NCBI GenBank assembly: GCA_947573135.1 | Contig: CANPDU010000012.1 | Span: 1-64,000, forward strand | Direction of reading: 5' to 3' | DNA from: an uncultured Bacteroidales bacterium | Lineage (GTDB): Bacteria; Bacteroidota; Bacteroidia; Bacteroidales; Muribaculaceae | DNA: 64,000 nucleotides | Part shown: positions 16,474 through 25,450 of the stretch, piece after piece | Numbering within the stretch: position 1 is the first letter of the stretch | Layout: every line of letters starts with the position of its first letter | Made by a program: the position numbers and the translations under genes | Notes under the pieces: generated by a model | Told to the model about the DNA's origin: nothing | The model's database searches: none | What the model saw: the letters and a program-made list of their open reading frames with translations, nothing else

Positions 16474-17322
16474 TTATTTTTTGAACAGTTGCTTGACTTT
16501 TTCGGGGGAGGCGCCGTATTTTACGGCCAGCTTTGCGTCTTCGTGAGCTTCGTCATAGCGGAAGCGGTCGCGGTTGAGCCACGCTCTGTAATAATATAGT
16601 TCGGGATCGCGCGGATTTATTTTCAGACCGTCATTTATGACACGTGAAGCATCGGTTAGTTCCTCAAGCGCGAGATAACAGCCGGCGAGCATGGCATAGT
16701 ATTCCGGCACAGGCTCTTTCTCGATGAGCTGCTCGAGATATTTCACAGCCTCGCGGTCACGGCCGGTCATCGAATATAGCGTGCCTAAAGCCGATAAGGT
16801 GCGCCGGCTTTCGGGCACAATTTTTTTTAAGACGTTAAAATCAGCCTCTGCCGTGTTACGGTCGCCGGCATAGAGGGCGATTATGCCCCTGAAATAATGT
16901 GCGTCGGTGTTGAGAGAATCAAGTTCGATCACACGGCTGAAGTCTTTATAAGCCTCGTCGGTGCGGTTGATTTTCATTTTGATGCGTCCTCGGTTTGCGA
17001 TTGCGACCGTCATGTTGGGAGCCCGTCGGCTGACTTCGTCGAGAGTTGCGATCGCGAGTGAATCTTTGTCGAGACATGAATAGACAATCCCGAGATTGGT
17101 CATGAGCAGCAGATTGCCGGGGTTATCGGGTTCGACACCCATCGCGTCGATCAGCCTGGCGGCAGCTTCCTCATATTTTTCTTCGGCTATCGCTTTTTCA
17201 GCCTCACCCATCAGAATGTAGTAGGGGTTTTCATCGATTGCCGGGTCAACCGCAAGCACCATAGGAGCGTTTATGGTTATAAGCAATAATATGATTGATA
17301 TTTTGATTTTCGTTAACGTCAT
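16474..17322 (-). CDS. Exported tetratricopeptide repeat protein
   Basis: A 282-residue protein from the ATG at 17322, with a signal peptide (KIKISIILLLITINAPMVLA) and about six TPR units over the mature part (for example EEKYEEAAARLIDAMGVEPDNP and TDEAYKDFSRVIELDSLNTDAHYFRG). It probably acts as a periplasmic scaffold. The start at 17322 is 52 nt downstream of the -7 box at 17374-17381. Divergent from the HU-CCDC81/SPOR gene. Confidence 0.82.
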   Translation of the reverse strand: MTLTKIKISIILLLITINAPMVLAVDPAIDENPYYILMGEAEKAIAEEKYEEAAARLIDAMGVEPDNPGNLLLMTNLGIVYSCLDKDSLAIATLDEVSRRAPNMTVAIANRGRIKMKINRTDEAYKDFSRVIELDSLNTDAHYFRGIIALYAGDRNTAEADFNVLKKIVPESRRTLSALGTLYSMTGRDREAVKYLEQLIEKEPVPEYYAMLAGCYLALEELTDASRVINDGLKINPRDPELYYYRAWLNRDRFRYDEAHEDAKLAVKYGASPEKVKQLFKK

Positions 17323-17373
17323 GACTGCAGATGTTGATAACTTGTTGATAAAACCGGCCGACGTTGACCGACG

Positions 17374-17381
17374 CAAAGTTA
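17374..17381 (-). promoter_or_regulatory. -7 box of the TPR gene
   Basis: TAACTTTG on the minus strand; the start near 17367 excludes the longer open frame reaching 17376. Confidence 0.6.
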
Positions 17382-17426
17382 GACCATAAATTGCGAATAA
17401 ATGCCGTTGAATAAGCCAAAAAATGT

Positions 17427-17457
17427 TTTGAATTATGAAAAAAACGAACTAAATTTG
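17427..17457 (+). promoter_or_regulatory. Promoter of the SPOR operon, giving a near-leaderless mRNA
   Basis: The -7 box TAAATTTG (17450-17457) and -33 TTTG (17427-17430) are 19 nt apart. The start point expected 6-7 nt past the -7 box falls on or next to the ATG at 17463. Confidence 0.6.
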
Positions 17458-17462
17458 TAGTC

Positions 17463-18476
17463 ATGAATGAAATTGTACGACATATAGAGTATCTGCTCGT
17501 AGCTCACGACTGCGTGGTGATACCGGGTCTCGGAGCAGTGCTGGCTCACGCTATGCCGGCACGATGCGACGAAGCGGCGACGAATATACTGCCGCCGCGC
17601 CGTACGTTCTCATTCAACCCTTCGCTGGTGCATAACGACGGTCTTATTGTTGCATCCGTGGCAAGGTCCCGGTCGGTAAGCTATGATGCCGCCCGTGCAA
17701 TAGTAGCCGCTGGAGTTGAGTCAATGCGCCGCGCGCTGGAAACTGACGGAAGCGTATCGCTCGGACTTGCCGGCCGTCTGGCCATGACTCCGGAGCATAC
17801 GCTGACTTTCGAGCCTGCGTCTGACACCTCGCGGCTTAGTCCGGCTTATATGTGGCTTCCGGCGCTTGAACTGCACACTGTGGCATCGCTCGCAAGACGA
17901 AGAGACGCCGCCCTCGCGGATGTCCGTCCGGCTCCGCATTTCCTGACAAAGATCGCCCGAGCGGCCGCGTCGCTCGTGCTACTGATCGCTCTCGGGCTCG
18001 CGCTGACAACTCCGATCAACATCGAGCAGGCTCAATATGCCTCGCTCGGCCTTGAAAGCTTTGCAGCGACAGCCCCGGCATCCGGAGCCGACGTGGCAGG
18101 TTCGTCTCTGATCAGACGCCCCGGCGAACTTACGTCGCCAGTCACGCTATGTCTCGGCATCCATGATGATGCCAGCGAAATCGCTGATACGGCCGCCCAC
18201 GCCGCCTATAAGCGAGAACGATCGGCGTCAGTCAGCGCTGTAGTTCAGCCACGTCTTGACCTGACCGACAAATACTGTCTGGTGATCGCATCGCTCGCAA
18301 CAGAAGCCGAGGCGCAGAAGTTTATCGATCAATCAAAAATCAATAATTCAGGCATACTTGCCAAGGATGGCCGTTATCGAGTGTATGTCGCCACCGGAGC
18401 TACCTCCGCAGAAGCCCGTGCCGCAGCCGCTGCCTTTGCCGACCGCTATCCCGATGCGTGGGTATGTCGTAAATGA
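17463..18476 (+). CDS. HU-CCDC81-like / SPOR domain membrane protein
   Basis: A 337-residue protein. Residues 1-125 have the tandem HU-like (CCDC81 type) pattern found at the N-terminus of many Bacteroidota SPOR proteins (EIVRHIEYLLVAHDCVVIPGLGAVLAH and FNPSLVHNDGLIVASVA). A membrane helix follows at about 163-183, and a C-terminal SPOR domain (KYCLVIASLATEAEAQKFIDQ...GRYRVYVATGATSAEARAAA) binds denuded peptidoglycan at division sites (family knowledge). First gene of a five-gene run to Maf. Confidence 0.85.
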   Translation: MNEIVRHIEYLLVAHDCVVIPGLGAVLAHAMPARCDEAATNILPPRRTFSFNPSLVHNDGLIVASVARSRSVSYDAARAIVAAGVESMRRALETDGSVSLGLAGRLAMTPEHTLTFEPASDTSRLSPAYMWLPALELHTVASLARRRDAALADVRPAPHFLTKIARAAASLVLLIALGLALTTPINIEQAQYASLGLESFAATAPASGADVAGSSLIRRPGELTSPVTLCLGIHDDASEIADTAAHAAYKRERSASVSAVVQPRLDLTDKYCLVIASLATEAEAQKFIDQSKINNSGILAKDGRYRVYVATGATSAEARAAAAAFADRYPDAWVCRK

Positions 18477-18485
18477 CAGTGATAT

Positions 18486-19013
18486 ATGGATAATCTCCAC
18501 CAGCTATTGTTGATGCGTCACAGCATCCGGCGCTACAAAGACACACCTGTCGATCCCGACGATGTCAAGAAGATACTTGAAGCCGCACTGCTCGCACCGA
18601 CTTCAAAGAGCGGCCGTCCATGGGAGTTTGTAGTCGTTGAAGACAAAGACACGCTTGCCCGTCTGGCTGACTGCAAGCAATTCGGTACAAAACCTGTTGC
18701 ATCGGCTGCTTTTGCCGTCGTCGTCACCGCCGACACAACAAAAAGCGACGTCTATATTGAGGATGCTTCTATCGCCGCGGTGCTGATGCACCTTCAGGCG
18801 GCCGATCTCGGACTTGGATCATGCTGGATCCAGGTGCGTAACCGTATGGCTGCCGACGGAGAATCGTCAGAAACAATAGTGCGTGAGATACTCGATATTC
18901 CCGACAACATGGCAGTGGAGTGTATCATCACCTTCGGCCACATCGACGAAGAGCGGCGTCCTGTCGATCCGGCCAAACTGCTGTGGGAAAAGATCCATAT
19001 CGGCCGCTGGTAA
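18486..19013 (+). CDS. Nitroreductase family protein
   Basis: A 175-residue FMN-dependent oxidoreductase of the small nitroreductase class. FMN-binding residues are in RHSIRRYKDTPV near the N-terminus, the LLAPTSKSGRPWEFVVVED segment near residue 35, and GLGSCWIQVRNR in the second half. Substrates cannot be predicted. It starts 9 nt after the SPOR gene and its stop directly abuts the next possible ATG. Confidence 0.88.
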   Translation: MDNLHQLLLMRHSIRRYKDTPVDPDDVKKILEAALLAPTSKSGRPWEFVVVEDKDTLARLADCKQFGTKPVASAAFAVVVTADTTKSDVYIEDASIAAVLMHLQAADLGLGSCWIQVRNRMAADGESSETIVREILDIPDNMAVECIITFGHIDEERRPVDPAKLLWEKIHIGRW

Positions 19014-19025
19014 ATGCGTCCCGGG

Positions 19026-19808
19026 ATGGATAAGAAAATCGTCATAATCGGTTCTGGCAACGTTGCCACCCACCTTGCGCGAGGCTTCGCCGAGGCACGG
19101 TGCACGATTGTCCAGGTATATAGCCGCACGATTGACCATGCCGCCCGGCTTGCCGCCATGGTAGGCGGAGCGGAACCCGTCGACAGCCTCGATAACCTGA
19201 ATCACGATGCCGATCTCTATCTTATCGCTGTCGCCGACGCCGCCGTTGCTCCTATCGCTGAGAGTATGCCGCCGGTCAAAGGCATAGTCGCCCATACATC
19301 GGGCAGTGTCCCACTGTCGGCTCTGACGGGTAAGCTTGATCATGTGGCGGTGCTATATCCTCTTCAGACTTTTACGCGAGAGGCAGTTGTCGATCTTGCC
19401 GGAGTCCCGTTCTTCACCGAGGCGACTGATCAGCCGACACTCGACGAGGTCGATTCGTTTGCCCGCATGATATCGCCGAAAGTTTACCATGCCGATTCCG
19501 AGCGCCGCAAAACACTTCATATCGCCGGCGTTATGTCGTGTAACTTTGTCAACTATTTATGGGACTGCACGTCGGAACTACTCGCCGCTGACGGATATGA
19601 TTTCTCGGTGGTCGAGCCGCTGATACGCGCGACCCTCGACAAGGCCGTAGTTCTCGGCCCCCGTGCATCGCAGACGGGTCCGGCGATGCGTTGCGACACT
19701 GAGGTGATGCGTGAGCATATCGGCCGTCTCGACCCGGTCAAAGCTAAAATTTACCGCGATCTGACCAATGCTATTATCGCGACACATAATCTTAACTGCA
19801 AACTATGA
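19026..19808 (+). CDS. Rossmann-fold and DUF2520 oxidoreductase
   Basis: A 260-residue protein starting MDKKIVIIGSGNVATHLARG, a classic NAD(P)-binding GxGxxA motif. The C-terminal half (VYHADSERRKTLHIAGVMSCNFVNYLWDC) matches DUF2520, giving a ProC/ketopantoate-reductase-like architecture of unknown substrate. The ATG at 19026 puts the glycine motif at the usual distance; an ATG at 19014, adjacent to the previous stop, is the alternative. It overlaps the next gene by 4 nt. Confidence 0.85.
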   Translation: MDKKIVIIGSGNVATHLARGFAEARCTIVQVYSRTIDHAARLAAMVGGAEPVDSLDNLNHDADLYLIAVADAAVAPIAESMPPVKGIVAHTSGSVPLSALTGKLDHVAVLYPLQTFTREAVVDLAGVPFFTEATDQPTLDEVDSFARMISPKVYHADSERRKTLHIAGVMSCNFVNYLWDCTSELLAADGYDFSVVEPLIRATLDKAVVLGPRASQTGPAMRCDTEVMREHIGRLDPVKAKIYRDLTNAIIATHNLNCKL

Positions 19809-20329
19809 GCAAAATCAACTATGACTTAACTCTGATCGACGGCATTGTGTTCGATATCGACGGAGTCCTTTCTCCGTCAACGGTTCCTATGGGCGATGAC
19901 GGTGCTCCGCGCCGCATGGTCAACGTCAAGGACGGATATTCGATACAGCTCGCTGTGAAGAAAGGCCTGAAAATAGCTATAATCACCGGTGCGGCCGATG
20001 AGACCCTTTGCCGTCGCTATAATGCGCTCGGAGTCACTGACGTGTATCTGAAAGCCGCAGACAAGATGCCGTGTCTGCTTGACTGGCTCGAACGGACAGG
20101 CCTCACGCCTGACCGGGTGGCATATATGGGCGACGATATTCCCGATATCAATGTCATGCAGGCCGTAGGACTTCCATGTGCGCCGCGCGATGCAGACCCT
20201 GAGGTCAAGGGAATCGCCTTGTATATCACTCAGGCCGACGGCGGATACGGCGCCGGACGCGAACTCGTCGAACAGGTGCTGAGAGCCAAGGGTCTGTGGA
20301 TGTCTCACGCCGATGCTTTCGGATGGTAA
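19805..20329 (+). CDS. HAD phosphatase, KdsC-like
   Basis: A 174-residue C0-type HAD phosphatase with DIDGVLS near residue 18, ITGAADE for motif II, and GDDIPDINVM for motif III. It most resembles 3-deoxy-D-manno-octulosonate 8-phosphate phosphatase, which acts in LPS core synthesis, and would be a tetramer without a cap domain. No kdsA or kdsB is adjacent, so substrate assignment is inferred from sequence pattern only. Confidence 0.82.
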   Translation: MSKINYDLTLIDGIVFDIDGVLSPSTVPMGDDGAPRRMVNVKDGYSIQLAVKKGLKIAIITGAADETLCRRYNALGVTDVYLKAADKMPCLLDWLERTGLTPDRVAYMGDDIPDINVMQAVGLPCAPRDADPEVKGIALYITQADGGYGAGRELVEQVLRAKGLWMSHADAFGW

Positions 20330-20339
20330 ACTGTGACCG

Positions 20340-20900
20340 ATGAAACTACTGCTCGCTTCCAATTCGCCGCGGCGCCGCGAACTTCTCGCACTGCTCGACA
20401 TCGACTATGAGATACTCGCGCCGCGTGATGTCGACGAGACATATCCTTCAGATCTTCCCGCCGAAGAGGTCGCGCCTTATCTCTCGGCTCTGAAATCGCG
20501 ATCATACGCTGATGTGCCTCATGACGATGAGATCGTCGTGACGGCCGATACAGTCGTGATCTGCGACGGTATGATACTCGGCAAACCAAAAGACAGTCAA
20601 CAGGCAATCGAGATGCTGAAACGGCTGTCGGGTAAAAGCCATAAGGTTGTCACCGGCGTGACACTGATGTCGGCCGACAAAACCGTTACATTTTCAGAAA
20701 CGACGCGTGTGACTTTCGACAAGCTGTCTGAAGAGACGATCAGTCATTATGTCGACAGATACAGACCGTTTGATAAAGCCGGGGCCTACGGCATACAAGA
20801 GTGGATCGGGTGTGTCGGCATCAGCGGGATCGAAGGCTGCTATTACAATGTGATGGGCTTGCCTCTGCATGCTCTTTCCGTCGGTCTGCGATCATTTTGA
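20340..20900 (+). CDS. maf: Maf-family nucleoside triphosphate pyrophosphatase
   Basis: A 186-residue housecleaning pyrophosphatase that hydrolyses non-canonical or excess NTPs. Seen: the N-terminal ASNSPRRREL motif, TADTVV with the catalytic aspartate near residue 70, and RPFDKAGAYGIQEW in the last third. Last gene of the operon. The QEW variant fits the dTTP/UTP-type Maf rather than the m7GTP type (inference). Confidence 0.93.
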   Translation: MKLLLASNSPRRRELLALLDIDYEILAPRDVDETYPSDLPAEEVAPYLSALKSRSYADVPHDDEIVVTADTVVICDGMILGKPKDSQQAIEMLKRLSGKSHKVVTGVTLMSADKTVTFSETTRVTFDKLSEETISHYVDRYRPFDKAGAYGIQEWIGCVGISGIEGCYYNVMGLPLHALSVGLRSF

Positions 20901-20939
20901 TCATTCTGTTTTTTCATAAAAATAATTTGTTTGTCGCTT

Positions 20940-20971
20940 TTTGTCAGCCTTTGAAAAAAATGCTACTTTTG
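20940..20971 (+). promoter_or_regulatory. Promoter of the thiamine uptake operon
   Basis: -7 box TACTTTTG (20964-20971) with -33 TTTG at 20940-20943, 20-nt spacing. The transcript starts near 20978, just before the riboswitch. Confidence 0.75.
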
Positions 20972-20991
20972 CGGTAATAAAAAGAGATTTA

Positions 20992-21068
20992 TTAGGGGTG
21001 CTTAGACCGCAAGGCGAAGCTGAGATCATACCCTTGAACCTGAACCGGATAATACCGGCGTAGAGAAA
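20992..21068 (+). ncRNA. TPP riboswitch (THI element)
   Basis: All conserved THI-box parts are in order: GGGGTGC at 20996-21002, GCTGAGATCATACCC at 21019-21033, GAACCTGAACCGGATAATA at 21036-21054 and the closing GCGTAGAGA at 21058-21066. The ATG of the TonB receptor is only about 10 nt further on and no terminator hairpin fits between, so thiamine diphosphate most likely blocks ribosome access. Confidence 0.95.
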
Positions 21069-21076
21069 ATAAACGT

Positions 21077-23308
21077 ATGAACAAACTAATTCTTGCAGCG
21101 GTGTCGCTATGTGCGGCTCCCTGCCTGTCGGCCGTCGAGACAGACAGTGCCGACTCATCCAGAGTGATTAATCTTGACAATGTCGAAGTGATTGCCAACC
21201 GAGCAGACGCAAAGACTCCCGTCGCCTACACAAATGTCACGAAGGCTAAGATAGCCAAGATCAACGACGGGCACGATATTCCTTTTTTGCTTAACATGAC
21301 GCCCTCAGTCATCACGACATCCGATGCCGGTGCAGGCATGGGCTATTCATCTATCCGCGTGCGCGGCACAGACGGATCGCGTATCAATGTCACGGCCAAC
21401 GGCATACCGATCAACAATTCGGAAAGCCACAATGTATATTGGGTCAATATGCCCGACCTCGCATCGTCGTTGCGTGACATTCAGATTCAGCGCGGCGCCG
21501 GTACATCGACTAACGGTGCAGGAGCATTCGGAGCGTCGATCAACATGCTGACAGACGCGCCGTCGGATGACGCATATGCAGAATTTGCCGGAACCTACGG
21601 CATGTACAACACCAATAAACAGACTCTCCGCGTGGGCTCCGGGATGCTGGGCGGCCACTGGACCGTCGACGCGCGTTTCAGCCATCTCGGCAGCGACGGA
21701 TATATCGACCGTGCATGGTCGAAGCTCTGGAGCTATTTCGGGCAGGTCGCATACCGCAACGCCGGCACCTCTGTGCGTCTGCTTGCATTCGGAGGCAAAG
21801 AGCAGACTTATATGGCCTGGGATTATGCCTCAAAAGAAGAAATGGCCGAATACGGACGACGTTATAATCCCTGCGGAAAGTATACGGCGAACGACGGCTC
21901 TACGGCTTTCTACGATGACCAGACTGATAATTATATACAGCATCATTTCCAACTGCTTTTTTCTCAGATGCTATCCGACCGCATGCATCTTAATGTCGCT
22001 CTCCACTACACGAAGGATGACGGATACTACAATCAGTATAAGACCGACCGCACACTCGCTGAATATGGTCTCGAACCGTTTTTTGTCGACGGTGAGAAAG
22101 TCAAAAAAAGCGATCTTATCCGTCTGAAGAAAAATGACAACGGTTTCGGAGGCGGTGTGTTTTCGCTCTCATACAACCATGGTCGTGTTTCGGCTGTCGC
22201 CGGTGGAGCATTGAATAATTTCCGCGGCCATCATTTCGGTCAGATCGCATGGGTGCGCAACTACGTCGGCCCGATCAATCCCCTGCAGGAGTATTACCGC
22301 AATCTCGGCGAAAAACTCGACGGGAACATTTATGCGCGTGCAAATGTCGCAATCGCCGGCGGACTCTCGGCTTTCGGCGATCTCCAGTACCGTCACATTG
22401 ATTATAAGATCACCGGCTGCAGCGACAACTTCGATTACAATACTGACGCGATGCAGGTGCTCGACATTCATAAGAAATATGATTTCTTCAACCCCAAAGC
22501 GGGTCTCAACTGGGAGGTGAATCCGGCCAACCGTCTTTTTGCATCGTGGAGCGTCGCCCACAAGGAGCCGGTGCGCGATAACTTCACCGACGGAGACATG
22601 CATAATGTGCCTCGGGCCGAACGAATGTTTGACTATGAACTCGGCTACAGCTACAACAGCCCGATTTTCTCGGCCGGTGTAAACCTTTACTACATGGACT
22701 ACAAGGATCAGCTTGTCGTGACCGGTCAGCTCTCCGATACCGGCAATCCGTTGAGCGTCAATGTTCCGGAAAGTTATAGAATGGGTATCGAACTTCAGGC
22801 ATCGCTCAGGCCGTGGAAGTGGTTTGACTGGAATATCAACGCGACGATCTCACGCAACCGCATAAAGAATTTTGTCGAATATATCTATGAGGACGAGTGG
22901 ACAAATCCGATATCGTTTGATCTCGGCGATACGCCGATCGCATTTTCTCCCGACTTCACGCTGGCAAATTCGTTCGGCTTCAAGTATGCCGGCTTCGATG
23001 CAAATCTCGACAGTCGATATGTCTCGAAACAATATCTCAACAATGCCCACAATGACGAACAGAGTCTCGACGCCTATTTTGTGACCGACCTGCATCTGGG
23101 ATATACGTTCCGCCGTCTGCTCTCGCTCAAGGAGGTGCGTCTGGGAGTGTCGGTCTACAATCTCTTTAACGAGAAATATGAGAACAACGGTTATGCCGGT
23201 GCCGGATATTATGTCGATGATGCAGGACAGAAAGTCAACTACCGCTATGCCGGATATGCGGCTCAGGCTACAACCAACGTCATGGCTTCAATAGCAATCA
23301 AATTCTGA
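21077..23308 (+). CDS. TonB-dependent receptor, probable thiamine uptake
   Basis: A 743-residue outer-membrane receptor with signal peptide (MNKLILAAVSLCAAPCLSA). The plug domain covers about residues 45-160 (IPFLLNMTPSVITTSDAGAGMGYSSIRVRG, GAGTSTNGAGAFGASINM) and the 22-strand barrel follows. The C-terminus ends NVMASIAIKF, a typical terminal aromatic barrel strand. The TPP riboswitch directly upstream and the PnuC-like gene directly downstream strongly support thiamine (or a precursor) as the ligand, as in the characterised Bacteroides OMR1-pnuT arrangement. Confidence 0.88.
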   Translation: MNKLILAAVSLCAAPCLSAVETDSADSSRVINLDNVEVIANRADAKTPVAYTNVTKAKIAKINDGHDIPFLLNMTPSVITTSDAGAGMGYSSIRVRGTDGSRINVTANGIPINNSESHNVYWVNMPDLASSLRDIQIQRGAGTSTNGAGAFGASINMLTDAPSDDAYAEFAGTYGMYNTNKQTLRVGSGMLGGHWTVDARFSHLGSDGYIDRAWSKLWSYFGQVAYRNAGTSVRLLAFGGKEQTYMAWDYASKEEMAEYGRRYNPCGKYTANDGSTAFYDDQTDNYIQHHFQLLFSQMLSDRMHLNVALHYTKDDGYYNQYKTDRTLAEYGLEPFFVDGEKVKKSDLIRLKKNDNGFGGGVFSLSYNHGRVSAVAGGALNNFRGHHFGQIAWVRNYVGPINPLQEYYRNLGEKLDGNIYARANVAIAGGLSAFGDLQYRHIDYKITGCSDNFDYNTDAMQVLDIHKKYDFFNPKAGLNWEVNPANRLFASWSVAHKEPVRDNFTDGDMHNVPRAERMFDYELGYSYNSPIFSAGVNLYYMDYKDQLVVTGQLSDTGNPLSVNVPESYRMGIELQASLRPWKWFDWNINATISRNRIKNFVEYIYEDEWTNPISFDLGDTPIAFSPDFTLANSFGFKYAGFDANLDSRYVSKQYLNNAHNDEQSLDAYFVTDLHLGYTFRRLLSLKEVRLGVSVYNLFNEKYENNGYAGAGYYVDDAGQKVNYRYAGYAAQATTNVMASIAIKF

Positions 23309-23907
23309 TGTCGGAACTGATCGAATTTTTTACCGCTGACAGAATAATGGAGATAGCCGGCCTCGCCGTTGGGCTGGCTTATCTCTATTTTGAGTACCAT
23401 GCCAACCGTCTGGTGTGGCTGATGAGTGTGATCATGCCCATGATCTCGCTGTTCATTTACTATCGTGCCGGCATCTATGCCGACTTCGCGATCAATATTT
23501 ATTATCTTCTGATTGCCGTCTACGGCTATATAGTGTGGACCTTCGGCCTGAAACGTAAAAAGCGCGAGCCGCTGCCTGTCACCCATATGCCGCTGAAATA
23601 TTACGCCGCGGCGATTGTCGCTCTTATTGCTATTTTTGCATTTCTGGCATGGGGACTCGTCAGTTTTACCAACAGCAATGTGCCGTACTGGGACGCTTTC
23701 ACGACAGCCCTTAGTATAGTCGCGATGTGGATGCTTGCCCGAAAATATGCCGAACAATGGATAGCGTGGTTTATAGTCGACGCCGTATGTGTCGGTCTGT
23801 ATTTTTACAAGGGCATATATTTTTATTCCGCCCTTTACTCGGTATACACAGTTATAGCTCTGTTCGGCTACCGCAAGTGGCTCCGTCTGATGCATCAAGA
23901 TAGCTAA
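23308..23907 (+). CDS. pnuT: PnuC-family transporter (PnuT type)
   Basis: A 199-residue inner-membrane protein with about seven hydrophobic helices and the PnuC pattern (YLYFEYHANRLVWLMSVIMP near the N-terminus, QWIAWFIVDAVCVGLYFYKG near residue 150). Its start overlaps the receptor stop by one base. Under TPP-riboswitch control it should carry thiamine rather than nicotinamide riboside. The 3' end overlaps the convergent FAD oxidoreductase by 56 nt. The thiamine pyrophosphokinase gene tnr3 that often completes this operon is absent. Confidence 0.87.
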   Translation: MSELIEFFTADRIMEIAGLAVGLAYLYFEYHANRLVWLMSVIMPMISLFIYYRAGIYADFAINIYYLLIAVYGYIVWTFGLKRKKREPLPVTHMPLKYYAAAIVALIAIFAFLAWGLVSFTNSNVPYWDAFTTALSIVAMWMLARKYAEQWIAWFIVDAVCVGLYFYKGIYFYSALYSVYTVIALFGYRKWLRLMHQDS

Positions 23908-25450
23908 CCAAGGCGTCGGCACATCTTATTCCGTCGATGGCGGCCGAAACTATGCCTCCGGCATATCCTGCGCCTTCGCCGCAGGGATATAGACCTTCAA
24001 AGTCGATATGACGGAGTGTCTCTCTGTCGCGCGTTATCTGCACCGGAGCCGAAGTGCGTGTCTCGTCGCCGATGACAAGCGCTTCGTCACAAAGGAAGCC
24101 CCGTGATTTGCGGCCGAATTCGGCAAATCCTTTCTGCAAACGCGTCGCGACAAACGGGGGCAACAACTGATCGACTCTCGCGCTGAATACTCCCGGAGCA
24201 TAGGAACTTCTCGGCAGACCGGCAGACAGACGTCCGCTGACAAAATCGGTCATACGCTGAGCCGGCGCATGTTGTGTCTCTCCGGCGGCCTCATAGAAGC
24301 GCCGCTCGATATCAAGCTGAAAGTGCATCATTTTCAGATGGCCGAAACGGTCGTATTCAGGTAAATCTTCGGGCAGAATTTCCACAACCATGCCGGAATT
24401 TGCCCACTGTGTGCCGCGGTTTGAAGGCGACATGCCGTTGACCACCAGCTGACCCTCGTCGCTTGCCGCGGGGATGATGAAACCACCGGGACACATACAG
24501 AATGAATACACGGCACGGTCGTCGACGCGTGTCAGCATCGAATATTCGGCGGCAGGCAGATACTTGCCGCGGCCTTCCTTTGAATGATACTGTATGCGGT
24601 CGATCACGGACTGAGGATGCTCAAGGCGGACTCCCACAGCAATACCTTTCGGAACCATGGTGATACCTGCTTCGTCAAGCATTTTATAGACATCGCGGGC
24701 AGAGTGGCCTGTTGCTAAAATCACTGGCCCATAGAATTTTTCGCCGTCGGCGCATATGGCACCTGTAACTTTATGATCATCAATAATGAGATTGGAGACT
24801 TTGGTCTCAAAATGAACCTCGCCTCCGGCCTTTATGATGGTTTCGCGCATCGCTTTTATAACACCCGGCAGACGGTCGGTGCCTATATGCGGATGTGCGT
24901 CTATAAGAATGTCGGATTGTGCGCCGTGTCTGACAAATGTCTGCAGCACTTTGTCGACCGAGCCGCGTTTCTTGCTCCGGGTGTAGAGTTTGCCGTCGGA
25001 ATATGCACCTGCGCCTCCCTCGCCGAAGCAATAGTTAGACTCCGGATTGATTTTCTGGTCTTTGCTTATGAGAGCCATGTCTTTGCGCCGGCTGTCAACA
25101 TCCTTGCCGCGCTCCAGAACAATCGGGCGGATTCCGTGCTCGATCAGTTCAAGAGCGGCAAAGAGTCCGGCAGGACCCGCTCCGACAACTATAGCCTCGG
25201 GGCAGTCTCTGACGTCGGGATAGGCTACTGCAGGGATACAACCAACCTTTTCGTCAACTTCGTCGATATGCACTCTCAGTGTCAGATTTACAGCTATCTG
25301 TCGCTGACGGGCATCGATCGAGCGCTTGATGGTGTCGATGCGTTTAATGCGCCGGCGGTCGGTCGCCAGTTCTTTTGCAATCCGTTGTGCGAGACGTTCG
25401 CTGTCGTAAGCCGTCTCAGGAGCGAGACGCAGACTTAATTCTTTAAGCAT
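23852..25450 (-). CDS. FAD-dependent oxidoreductase
   Basis: A 532-residue protein with an N-terminal domain of about 90 residues, then the FAD-binding Rossmann motif VVGAGPAGLFAALELIE at about residue 107. Other landmarks are FGEGGAGAYSDGKL, ATGHSARDVY and PCGEGAGYAGGIVSAAIDGIR near the end. This is the widespread uncharacterised FAD-dependent dehydrogenase family (COG2509-like). The last 19 residues overlap the 3' end of pnuT. It overlaps the MATE gene by 8 nt, so the two are likely co-transcribed. Confidence 0.85.
   Translation of the reverse strand: MLKELSLRLAPETAYDSERLAQRIAKELATDRRRIKRIDTIKRSIDARQRQIAVNLTLRVHIDEVDEKVGCIPAVAYPDVRDCPEAIVVGAGPAGLFAALELIEHGIRPIVLERGKDVDSRRKDMALISKDQKINPESNYCFGEGGAGAYSDGKLYTRSKKRGSVDKVLQTFVRHGAQSDILIDAHPHIGTDRLPGVIKAMRETIIKAGGEVHFETKVSNLIIDDHKVTGAICADGEKFYGPVILATGHSARDVYKMLDEAGITMVPKGIAVGVRLEHPQSVIDRIQYHSKEGRGKYLPAAEYSMLTRVDDRAVYSFCMCPGGFIIPAASDEGQLVVNGMSPSNRGTQWANSGMVVEILPEDLPEYDRFGHLKMMHFQLDIERRFYEAAGETQHAPAQRMTDFVSGRLSAGLPRSSYAPGVFSARVDQLLPPFVATRLQKGFAEFGRKSRGFLCDEALVIGDETRTSAPVQITRDRETLRHIDFEGLYPCGEGAGYAGGIVSAAIDGIRCADALVSYLDASDGATCGSRTEL

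Noticed and set aside
24773-25438. 221-residue open frame on the plus strand
   Set aside because: It lies antisense to the FAD oxidoreductase, has no family pattern and no promoter, so it is a shadow.
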